A DNA stretch of 64,000 bases from assembly GCA_027605045.1 (NCBI GenBank), contig JAQFWX010000004.1:620001-684000 (forward strand), in the 5' to 3' direction. The number at the start of each line of letters is the position of its first letter. Within the stretch, counting starts at the first letter, position 1. This DNA is from Phallus indusiatus (taxonomy: Eukaryota > Basidiomycota > Agaricomycetes > Phallales > Phallaceae). The position numbers and the translations under genes are program-made. Below are positions 48,081 to 60,003 of the stretch, piece by piece. The notes under the pieces are model-generated. The model ran no database searches. It had not been told where the DNA came from and saw only the letters and a program-made list of their open reading frames with translations.

Positions 48081-48612
48081 ACATAATTGTACGGTCATCT
48101 CAGGTTTACACTGACATGCTTCAATTTAAATTTACATAAATGCTTTTGGTAGAATATCGCGGTATTTATTCCTAATATGCTAAGTGTATTTAAAGAACGT
48201 GATATATGTATTTTCAACTCCTTCCGTTATGTGGTATGTGATCATTGATCACAGAGTATTTGACATTTCAGCTTGAAGTTGACGACTCAGCTCGGATGAA
48301 ATCCTGTTAGTCTTGATTCGAATTCGCAGCATGCGAGTGGTCGCTGATCGGATGCCAAACGAATATTTGAGACCATTTTTTGAAAAGAACCAGAAGGTGA
48401 ACACGACTACCGGGTAATATATAATTAAAGGAAGGCAGTGGCTTTAATCAATGCATAATGACCATCAGCCTCTACTTAGCGCGGAGACGCTTCAAGACTT
48501 GTTTCTACCTCTTTTACTAAATTGCGATCAGAAGCATGAATTAGCTCTCTTTTCCTCCGAGATTTTGTTTTTAAATTGTTAGTCGCATGTACGCTCACCG
48601 GGAAGTTCAAGG
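48081..48612. other. Intergenic stretch
   Basis: I see no gene; A+T-rich sequence between the peptide gene and the remnant at 48613. Confidence 0.5.
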
Positions 48613-48918
48613 TTAATTTTGGCCAATTGCTGTAGTCTTCGCAAGCATTTCAAGTTCTTTCTCCACTGGTGAGTCGTCGGTCTCGCCAGGAATATATACT
48701 CGAATACCACTATTCTTGCACAATTGGAATCAAGTATCAGTATCTACACTATGCTCCGGCGCATCTTGAGAAAGCGCTCGAACGATTTGTTGTAGGACGA
48801 AATGTTGGTGCACTGCTCTTTCGGTAATACCCGGTAATAATCCACCCCGACCGACGCTAAGACAGCTCTGCAACCACAACCTTAGGCCTCCGTATATGCT
48901 CAATCCCCGCGTTTTCAT
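48613..48918 (-). pseudogene. Unidentified gene with in-frame nonsense codon
   Basis: An ATG at 48918 opens MKTRGLSIYGGLRLWLQSCL and RAVHQHFVLQQIVRALSQDA, followed by SVDTDT and then TGA at 48730-48732. The same frame continues with FQLCKNSGIRVYIPGETDDS and EKELEMLAKTTAIGQN to a stop at 48613-48615. The simplest reading is a single Trp (TGG) to TGA change in a protein of about 100 residues. It may alternatively be the 3' exon of a larger gene. I do not recognise the family. Confidence 0.4.
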
Positions 48919-49202
48919 TACTCAGATATAGATTATTTGAATTTTTCTTCTTCACCGGAAAAATAATCAGGCTGGTTTCCACGCATTTTTATCTTTTAGA
49001 TGCTTGCTCTTGCCCGGACCTCTCATTCGCTCTCGCTCTTTTGGGACCGGTGTCTAGTTTTATTTCAAGGTGAATCTGTGATTATCCCCTGGTAATATAT
49101 AATAAGTGATGGTGATACAAGGCCGGTGGGTAATATTAATGGCGGACGAGCCTAGCTCCAGTCCCCGTTTCCATTCTACTACATACATAATAGGGATACT
49201 AC

Positions 49203-50927
49203 TTAGGCGGAGAAATTCGTGTCATGAACAGGCTCAATATCATTATTAGGCTCATTTCTAGCAGTTCCATCACCACCTGCTCCTATATTTTCCTGATCGT
49301 GATCACCCATACCCGCGATTATGGACTCGTGCACATATTGCAGCATGCTTTGTATATGGAGGGTCGGGAGAGTTACACTTGCAAATTGAATTGTCGTCGA
49401 ATTTCGTCGACGAAGATCCAAAGTAAATTCGGCGATTAAAATCGTTGATAATCTTGAAAGCAACGGATACTGAGATTACGACCGGGATGGAAAAATGGGG
49501 GAAGCTTACGCCTGTTGGAAGACGGGAATATCTGATATAATAACTGCCTAGTGTAAGTTAAAGTTCAGCACCTGAAGTTATCTCTTAAAAAAAGTCGCTT
49601 GCATTAGGTGAGACCTGGGAGATGAATATCAAAGTCAGCGAGTGGCAAAGGCAAGTTGTTTCAGAATTTCTTACGAATTGAAGAATTGCGAAAGTAGCGG
49701 TAATAAGGACAGCAAAGCTTATTAAACAAAATAAAATGATGAGTAAACAATGGTTGCGTTGGTACATACCAAAACCTCGATACAACTAAGGGCCACTTCA
49801 ATATGAGGCGCCGTTTGAGAGAATTTCTGGTTGGGAAACTTACGTTGCTTAATCAGGATGGAAACAAGGTCATTATTGCTTTTAATACCCGTCTGTCGCT
49901 TCAGTTTCCATGTGTCCCACACCTTCCACAAGCATATACCAAAGACAAGAAGGTCAATTAAAACGGTATCAATATTAGATAGATTAGTTAGAAGGTTGAT
50001 CTCGGCTGAGTTTTTTTTTACATGAACATGCAATACAAACGTTGTTCCAAAAACGCAAAGACATACCATCCTCAGATAAACTAGATCATATTCGGATGAT
50101 TAAAGAACAAGACTCGCGGCAACTCAATTCACTGACGATATGCATCCAGGGAACTTTATCATGGCTAAATCAAAAAAATAATATTAGCGTTGAGACTTCA
50201 TATTCTTGAACTCATCTTTACTGACGAAAAAGGCTCAGAGTGAATCCTGCCAAGAATAAAAAAGCCAGAGCACCAACCACAGCTTTATGCTCATGGCAAA
50301 GAGAATACGCGCGAGCCACCAATAGACCTGAAAGTCACGTAAAACAAAACCATACGTGGATTTACTAAACCCGAACCTTGAATACCAATGTATGTCAGAA
50401 TAGTGATGGCATTGCCCGCGTTCGCGATGTTATTACACAAGCTATTCACTTCTCGGTTCTCAAATTCAGTATGACATAATTTCAATATCTCACCTTCCAG
50501 GCTGTATACGAAAGTTTGAAACAAACTATGAGTAATATTTCAGTCATAATCCGACTTACTGGCAAAAAAATTGTCGCGAACTGGGATGTCTGTGCGACAA
50601 GGGTTCCATATCTCGCGAAAATATAAAGTAAATTTGGAAGACTGAAATGTTTTGACCAGACATATTCTTTTTCTTGGTCTATGCTCAATATAGCAGTATA
50701 AAAGAGCAGTGCTGAAGAGTTTGGTTAATATAGGTTAAATGTATAAGTCGAAACAGCAACTTGCCTATGACGCTAATGGAAGTAAGTTCCTGGATATAAC
50801 TGATTTTCGGGAGAGGGTAGTGAATCACTGAAACGTTTAGTTTTTAGTTAAAATCTCACGTTTGATAAATGTCCTGGATGATAAATTGAAGTTCTGCATC
50901 TGCGGAAGTGTTATAGCTATTGTTCAT
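49203..50927 (-). CDS. DUF6533-domain multi-pass membrane protein, right copy
   Basis: A paralogue of the gene at 7582. The ATG at 50927 opens MNNSYNTSADAELQFIIQD. After a GC-AG intron (50764-50712) the frame reads SVIALLFYTAILSIDQEKEY and FSLPNLLYIFARYGTLVAQ, the DUF6533 core. The 8-base microexon CCTGGAAG at 50494-50501 links IFLP to PGSLCNNIANAGNAITILTY. Further helices include VARAYSLCHEHKAVVGALAF. The C-terminal exon (49203-49463) holds LDLRRRNSTTIQFASVTLP and an acidic tail ending VHDTNFSA. The frame looks intact. It is a predicted plasma- or endomembrane protein; its function is unknown. Confidence 0.7.
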
Positions 50928-52124
50928 TGTGTGGAATCGATGCGAAGTGCAGTAGGTTTCAAGGATTTTGACAATATGTGGAAGATCATCTGTGCATTAA
51001 ATGCGAAATGAGACCGAATAATCAATTTTCAAGCAGTCCGATGCTCAAGTTCGTTGCCCACGCGCAAGCCATGATTTGTGCTCGTGATCTGATGAAGACG
51101 TTTTGTACCTAAAGGCACTTAAGGAACCTTCGGCTAGATATGTTTGACGTCGCAATAAAAACATATAGATGAGATCTGGACGTGTCGCAGAATTATGTGG
51201 TCGGCCGACATGCTCCTTCCAATGTACCAGTACACACTTGTTATCGCTGACTTTAGACTGCGATCTGAGCAAGTTCGAGTTATATTTAAATAATGGTTAG
51301 CCAGGTGTTCCAATACTTCACAAATCTTGAGTTAATTTCCATTCTGCATCCAGTTTGAGAAGAGACACCCACCCAACTCACGTTCCAGAATCTCGGCTCG
51401 AGACATCGTTGCGATAGGCGGTATCTGCAAGCATAGCCCGAACATTGTGCCCACGATCTCCTCATTGGAAGATGTAAATGAATTCTCTGATCATTTATAT
51501 TTTGCCTTTATTTTTTTTTCATCGCAATTTCATCTATCAAAGTACGGTCGTTATACTACACTGACAGTTGAAGGGACTAGTGCAGATGAAATCTTACAAA
51601 ATTTCAGGGCCTGAGCGGAAATAACTCGACAGACCTCCGCGATGACACGGTTTAAAATTTTGGATTTAGATCAAAAAACTTGTAGGACTTGATACCTCTT
51701 TATCGTCAAATTGATTACGCTCATGGGCCCCCTACCTACAAGGAACGAAAGGTATATAGTAACGATGAAAGTCGAGCACAGAATACAATTGATGACGAAC
51801 CATTTTGTCCCAAGGGGGAAATAAACAATGCCTATTCAACAAGTCTCAACGCGGAATTCGGATTCAATTTCGCTCCCTAGTAGGTACTTCAAGCTTCAAC
51901 GCAACTTCGAGCTAATGAGGGAAAGTTGTTGTCTTGAGATGACGTACGTTAAACGCTCAATGGGGCATCGATTGGCATTAGTCTCGGAGATCTTACAGAA
52001 AGGGATACGAATATTGTCACACGAGTCAAATTTCTGGAACGTAAGCTATCACATGTTTAAATCACAACAGAAACATCCATTCACTTATCCTTATGGGGAC
52101 ACGGGTAAATTCAGAATCAACCTA
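50928..52124. other. Gene-free duplicated spacer in R1
   Basis: The counterpart of left 6387-7581. Short ORFs such as 51689-51880 are shared with the other copies but differ at many residues. No gene is called. Confidence 0.5.
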
Positions 52125-53131
52125 CTATTCAAACATGACTCCCATGATCATGCCTGGTTTGGGGACATGAGCCCTCCACACATTATCGTCTCGGTAGGCC
52201 ATGGGCGGAAACTCCACCCAACAATCGGTAGTGTACTTGTCGTCACGCATGCACGTGAAGTGGAAGAAACGAAATCTTTGTTTTAAAAATTCCTCTTCTA
52301 CAATAGACATCCAAATCAATTCGTTCCCATCTCTTTCAATTAAAACAACGTACCTCCCTGTCTTGGTAATCCTATGTAAACCTTTGGCGTTTGCGATAAA
52401 ACAGCTATAGCCTTCTTTGCTTCCTTGTTACGAAGTACTCAATGTTGCGCAAGCGGGCAAAGAACATTTATCCCTCACCTCAAAAGACCTCGGTCTGTCT
52501 ATAGAAGCACCAGGGAGAATAGGGCTCCAATCCACCTTAGCGCCTCGAAGTTTACCATAAGTAATGTTGATTCTTCCATTGACGAACGTCCATTCCGAAA
52601 CTTCTGGAAGCGGGGATTGTTTGAAGAAAACGCCCACTTCATCGTCCGGCTGTATTATCAGGTTCCAGGTAGAAGGTAGAATGTCGGCCCACACCCAATT
52701 TCCCTCGCGTGTGCAATCTCTGTACCGTAGATGAATGTTTTCATGGTTAAGTTGCCTCGAATATTTACTGAAAATTTCTATTGCGACATCAACGGTATCC
52801 TTTGTTTACTATAAACGAGCGCCACTGAATAATGCAATTGATAACTTACTATGTAGGAAGATGGGAGAGGTACAATGGCATGACGGCTTTGCTCAGTGCC
52901 ATCGATAGCAGGTAAAGTCAGTCGGAGACAAGGTGTCCGTCTTTCGACCAGGGAAGTCTTATTTGCCATTAAATCATTTTTGTCAGATGGTGATGTAGGG
53001 CGGTGGGTAGCGTGTGCAGCAATAGACGGAGGCCTAAAAGCGAACGGCTCGTTACTACGATGATCAACCGTAGTGTAATCGGATGAGGCGATAGAGAATC
53101 CAGAGACACTTTCTTTGTCGTTGTTGTTCAT
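52125..53131 (-). CDS. Ubiquitin-like-domain (ULD) protein, copy R1
   Basis: The ATG at 53131 opens MNNNDKESVSGFSIASSDYT, a Ser/Thr-rich N-terminus. A phase-0 intron removes about 50 bases near 52800-52850, joining SSYI to the frame with REGNWVWADILPSTWNLIIQ and FKQSPLPEVSEWTFVNGRI. This is the region compared with fungal ubiquitin-like domains. At the position of the left copy's stop this copy has CAA (Gln). The last exon (to 52125) carries ELIWMSIVEEEFLKQRFRFF, CWVEFPPMAYRDDNVWRAHV and ends MIMGVMFE. The acceptor of the last intron is unresolved, so the model is open around 52430-52480. Of the three copies, this and R2 are candidates for function. Confidence 0.5.
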
Positions 53132-54412
53132 GAGAAAGCTGTGTTAGGCGCCTATACAAGAATATCAATTTCAACAGTCCTGACGAAAATAGAGACTGTT
53201 ACTGTTACTTGACATCCGGAAATCAGGTGCAAGAATATGCATATGCTTCAGATATCCTACGACTTGTGTTCGCGAAGTGATCCAGTGAGATCGAGTTAGA
53301 GAGAGAAGTAGGGTGAAATCGTGAGCACGGGTATGGTTGCGTTTGGCACATTTCGAATGAAAAGCGTCTGCATCCAATAATTAGAAAGAGATAGAGATAT
53401 GTACGGCTACCTTACTTCGCTATCGAACTATGGCGGAAAGAAAAAAAAAGCCAGTCTTCCAGCATAGCGGTCAAACGGATTGAAGTCCTCGTCACAGATT
53501 CCGATGCTACTCGGCCATCCTGCGGGATATATCATCTTCCACACCGGACAAATCTGTTGCTGAGCCCGCTTCCTTCCTCGAGAAACCTCTTTGCTATCGC
53601 CGCCAGCGTCTCTCTAAATCGTATCCAGATGACTTCAGTCGTTCACTAGCACTACGCGGGTATTTTGGCAGGGTATTTCCGAAGCTTCCATGCTTACGTC
53701 ACGCGGACATTTTTCGTCTTTCGCCTTGACACAAGGCCTTAGGTATTCCCCGTTGTTATTGTGAATATCCGACTAGCAACTGTACGTTGTATTTCATAGA
53801 TTTTAATCGATGTGCTTACATGGTTTAGGCAAGTGATATGTAAGCGTGTAACCTAAAATAATCTGCCAGAATACTATACTTTGCGATATTGTAAGTTTCT
53901 TCTGCAAAAAATGGGCATGTGCGTTCTTAATATATGATATGATAGATTTATCATGCCCTATTATGGCCTCAGCTATCGTACGTCGCCGAGGACATTAAAG
54001 GTCGAATCGTCGGATACATTCTAGCCAAAATGCATGTTCTTGCTCACGTCGTCGATATCTGCGTACGTCTTGAATCTAATTCATTTTGTAGGGAAGGAGA
54101 TTTAGAGGAAGGAAAAGAACCACATGGGCACGTTACATCAATATCCGTTTTACGATCGCACCGTCGACTTGGACTAGCACAAAACTGATGATTCAATCAC
54201 GGATGCACCTATCTTGCACCACCCATCCGTTCATGGCAAATGACTAAAACGCGCCTTAAAGGAAGCTATGGCAATTGTTTATAGGGCTGCCTATGTTTCG
54301 TTACACATGCGGAAGTCAAACAGAGCGGCATTAGGCCTTTATCAGGACACATTAGGGTTCACTATGAACAAGATCGGAGAGAATATTGTCAGTTTCCTAG
54401 CTTAATTTCACT
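53132..54412. other. Gene-free duplicated spacer in R1
   Basis: The counterpart of left 3975-5400 and of 57877-59160. The ORF open at left 3970-4338 is broken here by indels. No gene is seen. Confidence 0.5.
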
Positions 54413-54464
54413 GTTATCCTTAGATGAGATGTCCGTTTTACTTACATTCCTGGGCATTTGCTTT

Positions 54465-55336
54465 CTTCAAGTTCGCGAGTACCTCGACCTTTCATCTCCT
54501 GGCAAAAACACGACTGTCGCACTTTCGAGGTTCGTCACGGAAACATCAACAGCTTCATTTACCTCAGACTAATCCAACACGTTCATTTGCTCTTCCCCTT
54601 TAAACAAAATCTCGGAAGACAGGATATGTGCGTGTCTAGACTCTCTAGTGCAGTTATGCAAACAGTTCGTGTTCGTGTGGGCTAGAGCTTGGGTTGATAC
54701 GACAGGTACGAGTGTGTTGCGTTCTTTGTCTGATATGCTGTCGAGGTTGAACGGGTCCAACCAAACTGTCCGGGTAGAGGGTTAAAGAATCATGTGAGTT
54801 CATGTTTTCTTTTCGAAGAAGACAGGCTATCTGATATGATTAAAAGTCGATTATAAGTGAAAGAATGATAGATACGGATGATTTGCGCTGAATCGGAGGA
54901 AATTGGACTCGTTTGGGGAACATTGCGTTTTGATATTGGGGGAGCGTTTACCAATGCTGATCGTGGTTCAACTGACATCAGCGTTGAAGTGGTAAGAGAG
55001 CCGTTTCCTTTATACGAAGTCACTGACTGAATCAATCTTATTCTGTCAATGTAGTATGAAAACGAACACGAAAGAATGGCCTAGTCGAAGCACCCCCAGC
55101 GGAAGATTCAGCAGGTGTGAGACAAGCTGATAGCGGGGAAGAAGAACGTGGAACGTTTGCGCCATTAGGGGATGGTAGTTTTCCTTTTTCTTCCATGATT
55201 TACGCATGTTTGTTTAATTGCTTTTTTAATAGGTCACTTTGCTGCAGAGCTTTTGGCTCTGCATGAACTGGAGGTTGAGATCTTGAGAAACCAAGGAGGA
55301 ACGAAGAATCAAAAAACCTGTTCTTTGCTACGATGA
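54465..55336 (+). pseudogene. Disrupted unidentified gene between blocks R1 and R2
   Basis: Coding-like sequence with no counterpart in the left arm. One frame reads REYLDLSSPGKNTTVALSRF, meets an in-frame TAA near 54570, and continues SEDRICACLDSLVQLCKQFV with WARAWVDTTGTSVLRSLSDM. After a break, CAESEEIGLVWGTLRFDIGG and NADRGSTDISVEV are followed by plausible introns. The next pieces are APPAEDSAGVRQADSGEEER and then AAELLALHELEVEILRNQGG, stopping at 55334-55336. I could not connect the parts into one model or recognise the family. It may be a gene trapped and broken by the tandem duplication. Confidence 0.3.
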
Positions 55337-56864
55337 AAAGCTATTCCAAGAGGATCTAAATAATGGCGGGAAGAAGTTTGGGTATCAAACAAAAAGTAGT
55401 TTTTTCGTAGCCGTTTGTTTTTGATCATCTTATTTCAAATGTAAGCTCTAAATATAAAATACAACATACGCGGTTTATATATAAAGGCCGGGGTGTAAGA
55501 TTGAGAACAGCACACCTTACAGGGAGTGGAACGTATAGCTAGGTATGATTGTAAAAGGTTCAAGTTACCTAACATAGCTCAGAGGAAGAAGAGAGAGGTC
55601 AGGGTGATCGTGAGGGTGAGCTGTCATTGCCTTGTTCCGGCGAGCCGCGAGCACAGCTCGCCCTCCCCAACAGAACCCAGGACTACATTTTTGATTTGTT
55701 CTGCACCACCCCACGTTTACACAAGAAATGAAACCGAAAAAAATTACCAGGAGTCCGATGCTCGCGCTCATCGCCCAGGGCGTAAAGTCCATGCATACGA
55801 TTTGTGCTAGCATTGTGACCTGATGAAGACTCATTGTACATAAAGGCACCAACGAACCTTCGGCCAGATACGTTTGACGTCGAAATAAAAACATATAGAT
55901 GGGATCTGGACGTGTCGCCGACTTATGTGTGGATCGACATGCTCCTTCAAGTTCAACCGTACCAGTACTTTTCACCGCTGACTTCGAAGTTGTATTTTAA
56001 TATAATTAGCCAGGTGCAATGCTTCATAAATCTTGTTATACCTTTTTCCACTCTGCACCCTTCTGTACCCAATCTGAGAAGAACTTCATCTTGACACACG
56101 TCTCCAGAATCTCGGCTCCAGACATCGTTGCGATACATGTAGGTAGCCTAGTATCTGCGAGCACAGCCCGACATTGTGCCCACAATTTCCTCAGAAGATG
56201 TCATTGACTCTCTAAATCATTTATGCTTGATTTTTTCGATCACAATTCCATCTATCAAGGTACGGTCGTTATAATACGCTGACAGCTGAAAGTACTCACA
56301 GATGAAATTTTACAGAAAATCAGCCCAACAGAATAAACTCAACAGGGACCTCCGTCCTCCGCGATGACACGGTTTAAAATTTTGGATTTAGATCAAAAAA
56401 CTTGTAGGACCTGATACCTCTTTATCGTCAGATTGATTACGCTCATGGGCTCTCTCCCTACGAGGAACGAAAGGTACATAGTAACGATGAAACTCGAACA
56501 CAGAATGCAATCAATGACGAACTATTTTGTTCCAAGGGGCGAATACACAATGCCTATTCACTGACAAGTTCCAACGCGGAATTGGATTCGATTTCGCTCG
56601 TAGGTACTTCAAGCTTCAGCGTAACTTTGAGCTAACGAGGGAAAGTTGTTGTCGTGAGATGACATACGTGAAACGCTCAATGAGACATTTTGATTGGCAT
56701 TAGTCTGCATTAGTCTCGAAGACCATACAAAAAGGGATATGAATAATCCAGAATATTGTCACACGAGTCAAATTTCCATGTAAGCTATCGCATGTTTATG
56801 TAAATCACAGCAGAAACATCCATTCGCTTATCCTTATGGGGACACGGGCAAATTCAAAATTAAC
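55337..56864. other. Spacer, partly duplicated
   Basis: From 55690 the sequence corresponds to left 6387-7530. Its ORFs (for example 55834-56094 plus) drift between copies and are not called. The portion 55337-55690 is unique and shows nothing. Confidence 0.5.
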
Positions 56865-57876
56865 CTACTGTTCAAGCATGAATCCCAAAATCATGCCTGG
56901 TTCGGGAACAAAAGCCCTCCATACATTATCATCTTGGTAGGCCATGGGCGGAAACTCCACCCAGTAATCGGTAGTATACTTGTCGCCACGCATGGACGTG
57001 AAGCGGAAGAAACGAAATTTATGTTTCAAAAATTCCTCTTCTACAATAGGCATCCAAATCAATTCGTTCCCATCTCTTTCAATTAAAACAACGTACCTCC
57101 CTCTCTTGGTAATCCCATGGAAATATTCGGCCGCTGCGATAAAATAGTTATAGCTTTCTTTGCTTCCTTGTTACAAAGTACTCAGTTTGCGCAAGCTGGC
57201 AAAGAACATTTGTTCCTCACCTCGAAAGACCTCGGTCTGTCTATAGAATCACAGGAGTGAACGAAGCTCCAATCCACCTCACCGCCTCGAAGTTGTCCAT
57301 AAGTAATGTTGATTTTCCCATTGACGAACGTCCATTCCGAAACTTCTGGAAGCGGGGTTTGTTTGAAAAAAACGCCCACTTCATCGTCCGGCTGTACTAT
57401 CAGGTTCCAAGTAGAAGGTAGGACGTCGGCCCACACCCAATTTCCCTCGCGTATGCAATCTTTGTACCGCAGACGAATGTTGTCATGGTTAAGTTGCTTC
57501 GAATATTCCCTGAAAATTTCTATTGCAAGGTCAACGGTATCCTTTGTAAACAACCCATATAAACGAGCGCCACTGGGTAATGTAATTGATGACTTACTAT
57601 GTAGGAAGATGGGAAAGGTACAATGGCATGACGGCTTTGCGTAATGCCATCGATAGCAGGTAAAGTCAGTCGGAGACAAGGTGTCCGTCTTTCGGCCAGG
57701 GAAGTCTTATTTTTCACTAAATCATTTTTGACGGATGGTGATGTAGAGCGTTCCGTGGCGTGTGTAGCGATAGACGGAGGCCTAAAAGCGGGCGGCTCGT
57801 TACTACGACTGTCAACCGTAATGTAATCGGATGAGGCGATAGAGAATCCAGAGACACTTTCTTTGTCGTTGTTCAT
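56865..57876 (-). CDS. Ubiquitin-like-domain (ULD) protein, copy R2
   Basis: The third copy. The ATG at 57876 opens MNNDKESVSGFSIASSDYIT. The phase-0 intron near 57545-57600 carries no stop in one of its frames, so a long overlapping ORF appears, but splicing to DTVDLAIEIFREYSKQLNHD matches the other copies. The ULD-like core reads VWADVLPSTWNLIVQPDDEV, then FKQTPLPEVSEWTFVNGKI with Gln where the left copy has a stop. The last exon encodes YNYFIAAAEYFHGITKRGRY, ELIWMPIVEEEFLKHKFRFF, and ends MILGFMLEQ. This copy lies next to the intact NLR at 60004, with divergent orientation. Confidence 0.5.
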
Positions 57877-60003
57877 GAGAGAACTGTATTAGGCGCCTAT
57901 ACAAGAATATCAATTTCAAGAATCCTGACGAAAATAGAAACTGTGACTTGAGATGGCCACTCTGAGCGCTGTTGCATAGGCATTCTTTCGTTTCGTCTTG
58001 CCACGTTCATATCGAGGACTCAGGTGCAAGAAAATGCATACACTTCAGAGACCCTATGACTTGTATTCGCGAAGGGATCCAGTGAGACCGAGTTTGAGAG
58101 AAATAGAATGAAATCGTGAGCACGGGCATTGTTGCATTTGGCAGAATTTTGAATGAAAAGGGTCTGCATCCAACAATTAGGAAGTGATAGAGATATGTAC
58201 GGTTACCTTACTTCGCTATCGAATTATGGCGGAAAGAAAAAAAGCCAGTCTTCCAATGTAGCGGTCAAACGGATTGAAGTCTTCGTCACAGTCGCGCCGC
58301 GCACGCAGCGCTCTCCTTTCTTTTCATTCTGATGCTACTCGGCCATCCCGCGGTATATATCTCCTTCCACGCAGGACAAGTCTGTTACTGAGTTTCCTTC
58401 CTTCCTCGAGAAACCTCCTTGCTATCGCCGCCAGTGTCTCTCTAAATCGCATCCAGATGTTTTCAATCAGTCACTAGCACTACGTATACACTACGCAGTT
58501 ATTTCCGAAGCTTCCATGCTTACGTCACGCGGACATTTTTCGTCTCTCGCCTTGACAGTTGACACGTTGACACAAGACTTTAAGCATTCCCTGTTCTTAT
58601 GATGAATATCCGGCTAGCAACCGTACGTTAGATTTCATAAATTTTAATCGATGTCCTTACATGGTTTAGGCAAGCAACCCTTTGGATATGTAAGCGTGTC
58701 TTAATCTATGATAGATTTATGTCATGCCCTATCGTGGCCTCAGCTATCATAGGTCGTCGAGGACAGTAAAGGTCAAATTGTCGGATACATTCTAGCCAAA
58801 ATACATGTCCTTGTTCACGTTGTCGATCTCTGCGTACTCTTTGAATCTAACTCATTTTTTAGGGAGAAGATCCACATGGGCACGTCACATTGATATCTGT
58901 ATTACGATTACACCGTCGGCTTGGACTAGCGAAAAAACTGATGATCCAATCGCGGATGCACCTATCTTGCACCACCCGTCCGTTCATGACAAATGACTAA
59001 AAACGCGCCCCAGAAAAAGCTATGGCAACTGCTTATAAAGTTGTCTATGTTTTATTACACCTGCGGAAGTCAAACAGCGGCATCAGGCCTTTACCGGGAT
59101 ACATTAGGGTTCACTGTAAGCAAGATCGAAGGAAAATATTGTCAATTTACTTCTTTATAAGTCGCGTTTGACTCGTTCTGATTATGCTCGTTAGACCATG
59201 ACGGTGAAGATGCCTATGCAATGCGCTTAAAAATCTGAACCCATGAGCTTGCACATATTGCGAATTCTTCAGGTTGTCAAGATTTATGGACTTTGTTTTG
59301 AACAAAACCATCGGGTTATAAGGACTACAGATTCATATACCACTACAAACTCACCTGACGACAACATCGCTCGTCGTTACCCTCAAATCTCAAATTCTAG
59401 AACTAGAATTTTGGATTTGGCGGCTCATCTGCCTTCCCTAAAAACAAGATTCTTTTGGTCCGAACATGCTAGAGAGCATTCGTGGTGTACATACTTTTGC
59501 TGATTTCTGGCTTCAAAGATTTCATTTTTTGTGAAGCTAGTAGTCTCTAAAGTTTTTCAAGACCTGGTTCACAACTCGTAGACATCGGCGGCTAGTATAT
59601 CAACTTATCGCTTTGGGGTTTCTCTTTATACTAGAGTTTTGTTTTCGGCAACATGTTATTGCATACTTCTTGTGTTCAAATATGAATGTGAGGCATTGTA
59701 TCAATGGGCTCCTCGTGGAGGGTGCGGCCCGGGATTCTGGATTGGAATTGCGAGATTCTCACGTTGGTCTTCACCGACGTGTATAAAACTAGCTTCAGTT
59801 GATGGAAATTATAGGTGTCACGAATGTGAGAAAAAGCAACGAAACAACGAGGCAAGTTGAGTTGCAAAGAATCCGCCTCAAGGCGCTCTGGGTCAAACAC
59901 CGCTTTTGCTTCACAAATCTTTGATCAGTGCTCAGTACCAGTACTTAGTACTCAGCGTTCGGCCCGTAACTTACCGATAACAAGCCTCAAACGGTATTCT
60001 CTC
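57877..60003. other. Gene-free duplicated spacer between ULD R2 and the right NLR
   Basis: It separates two divergent genes (ULD minus, NLR plus). It matches left 2443-5400 except for the missing TIR element. ORFs such as 58805-58996 are frameshifted versions of the left 3970-4338 ORF. It presumably contains both promoters. Confidence 0.55.

Larger units (their letters stand above)
49130..54412. repeat. Right-arm block R1 of the inverted repeat
   Basis: The reverse complement of left 9380 down to about 3975, carrying the DUF6533 gene and one ULD copy. Its distal part (equivalent to left 7530-3975) is duplicated again in block R2 at 55690-59160, so R1 and R2 form a partial direct tandem pair within the right arm. 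Confidence 0.85.
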
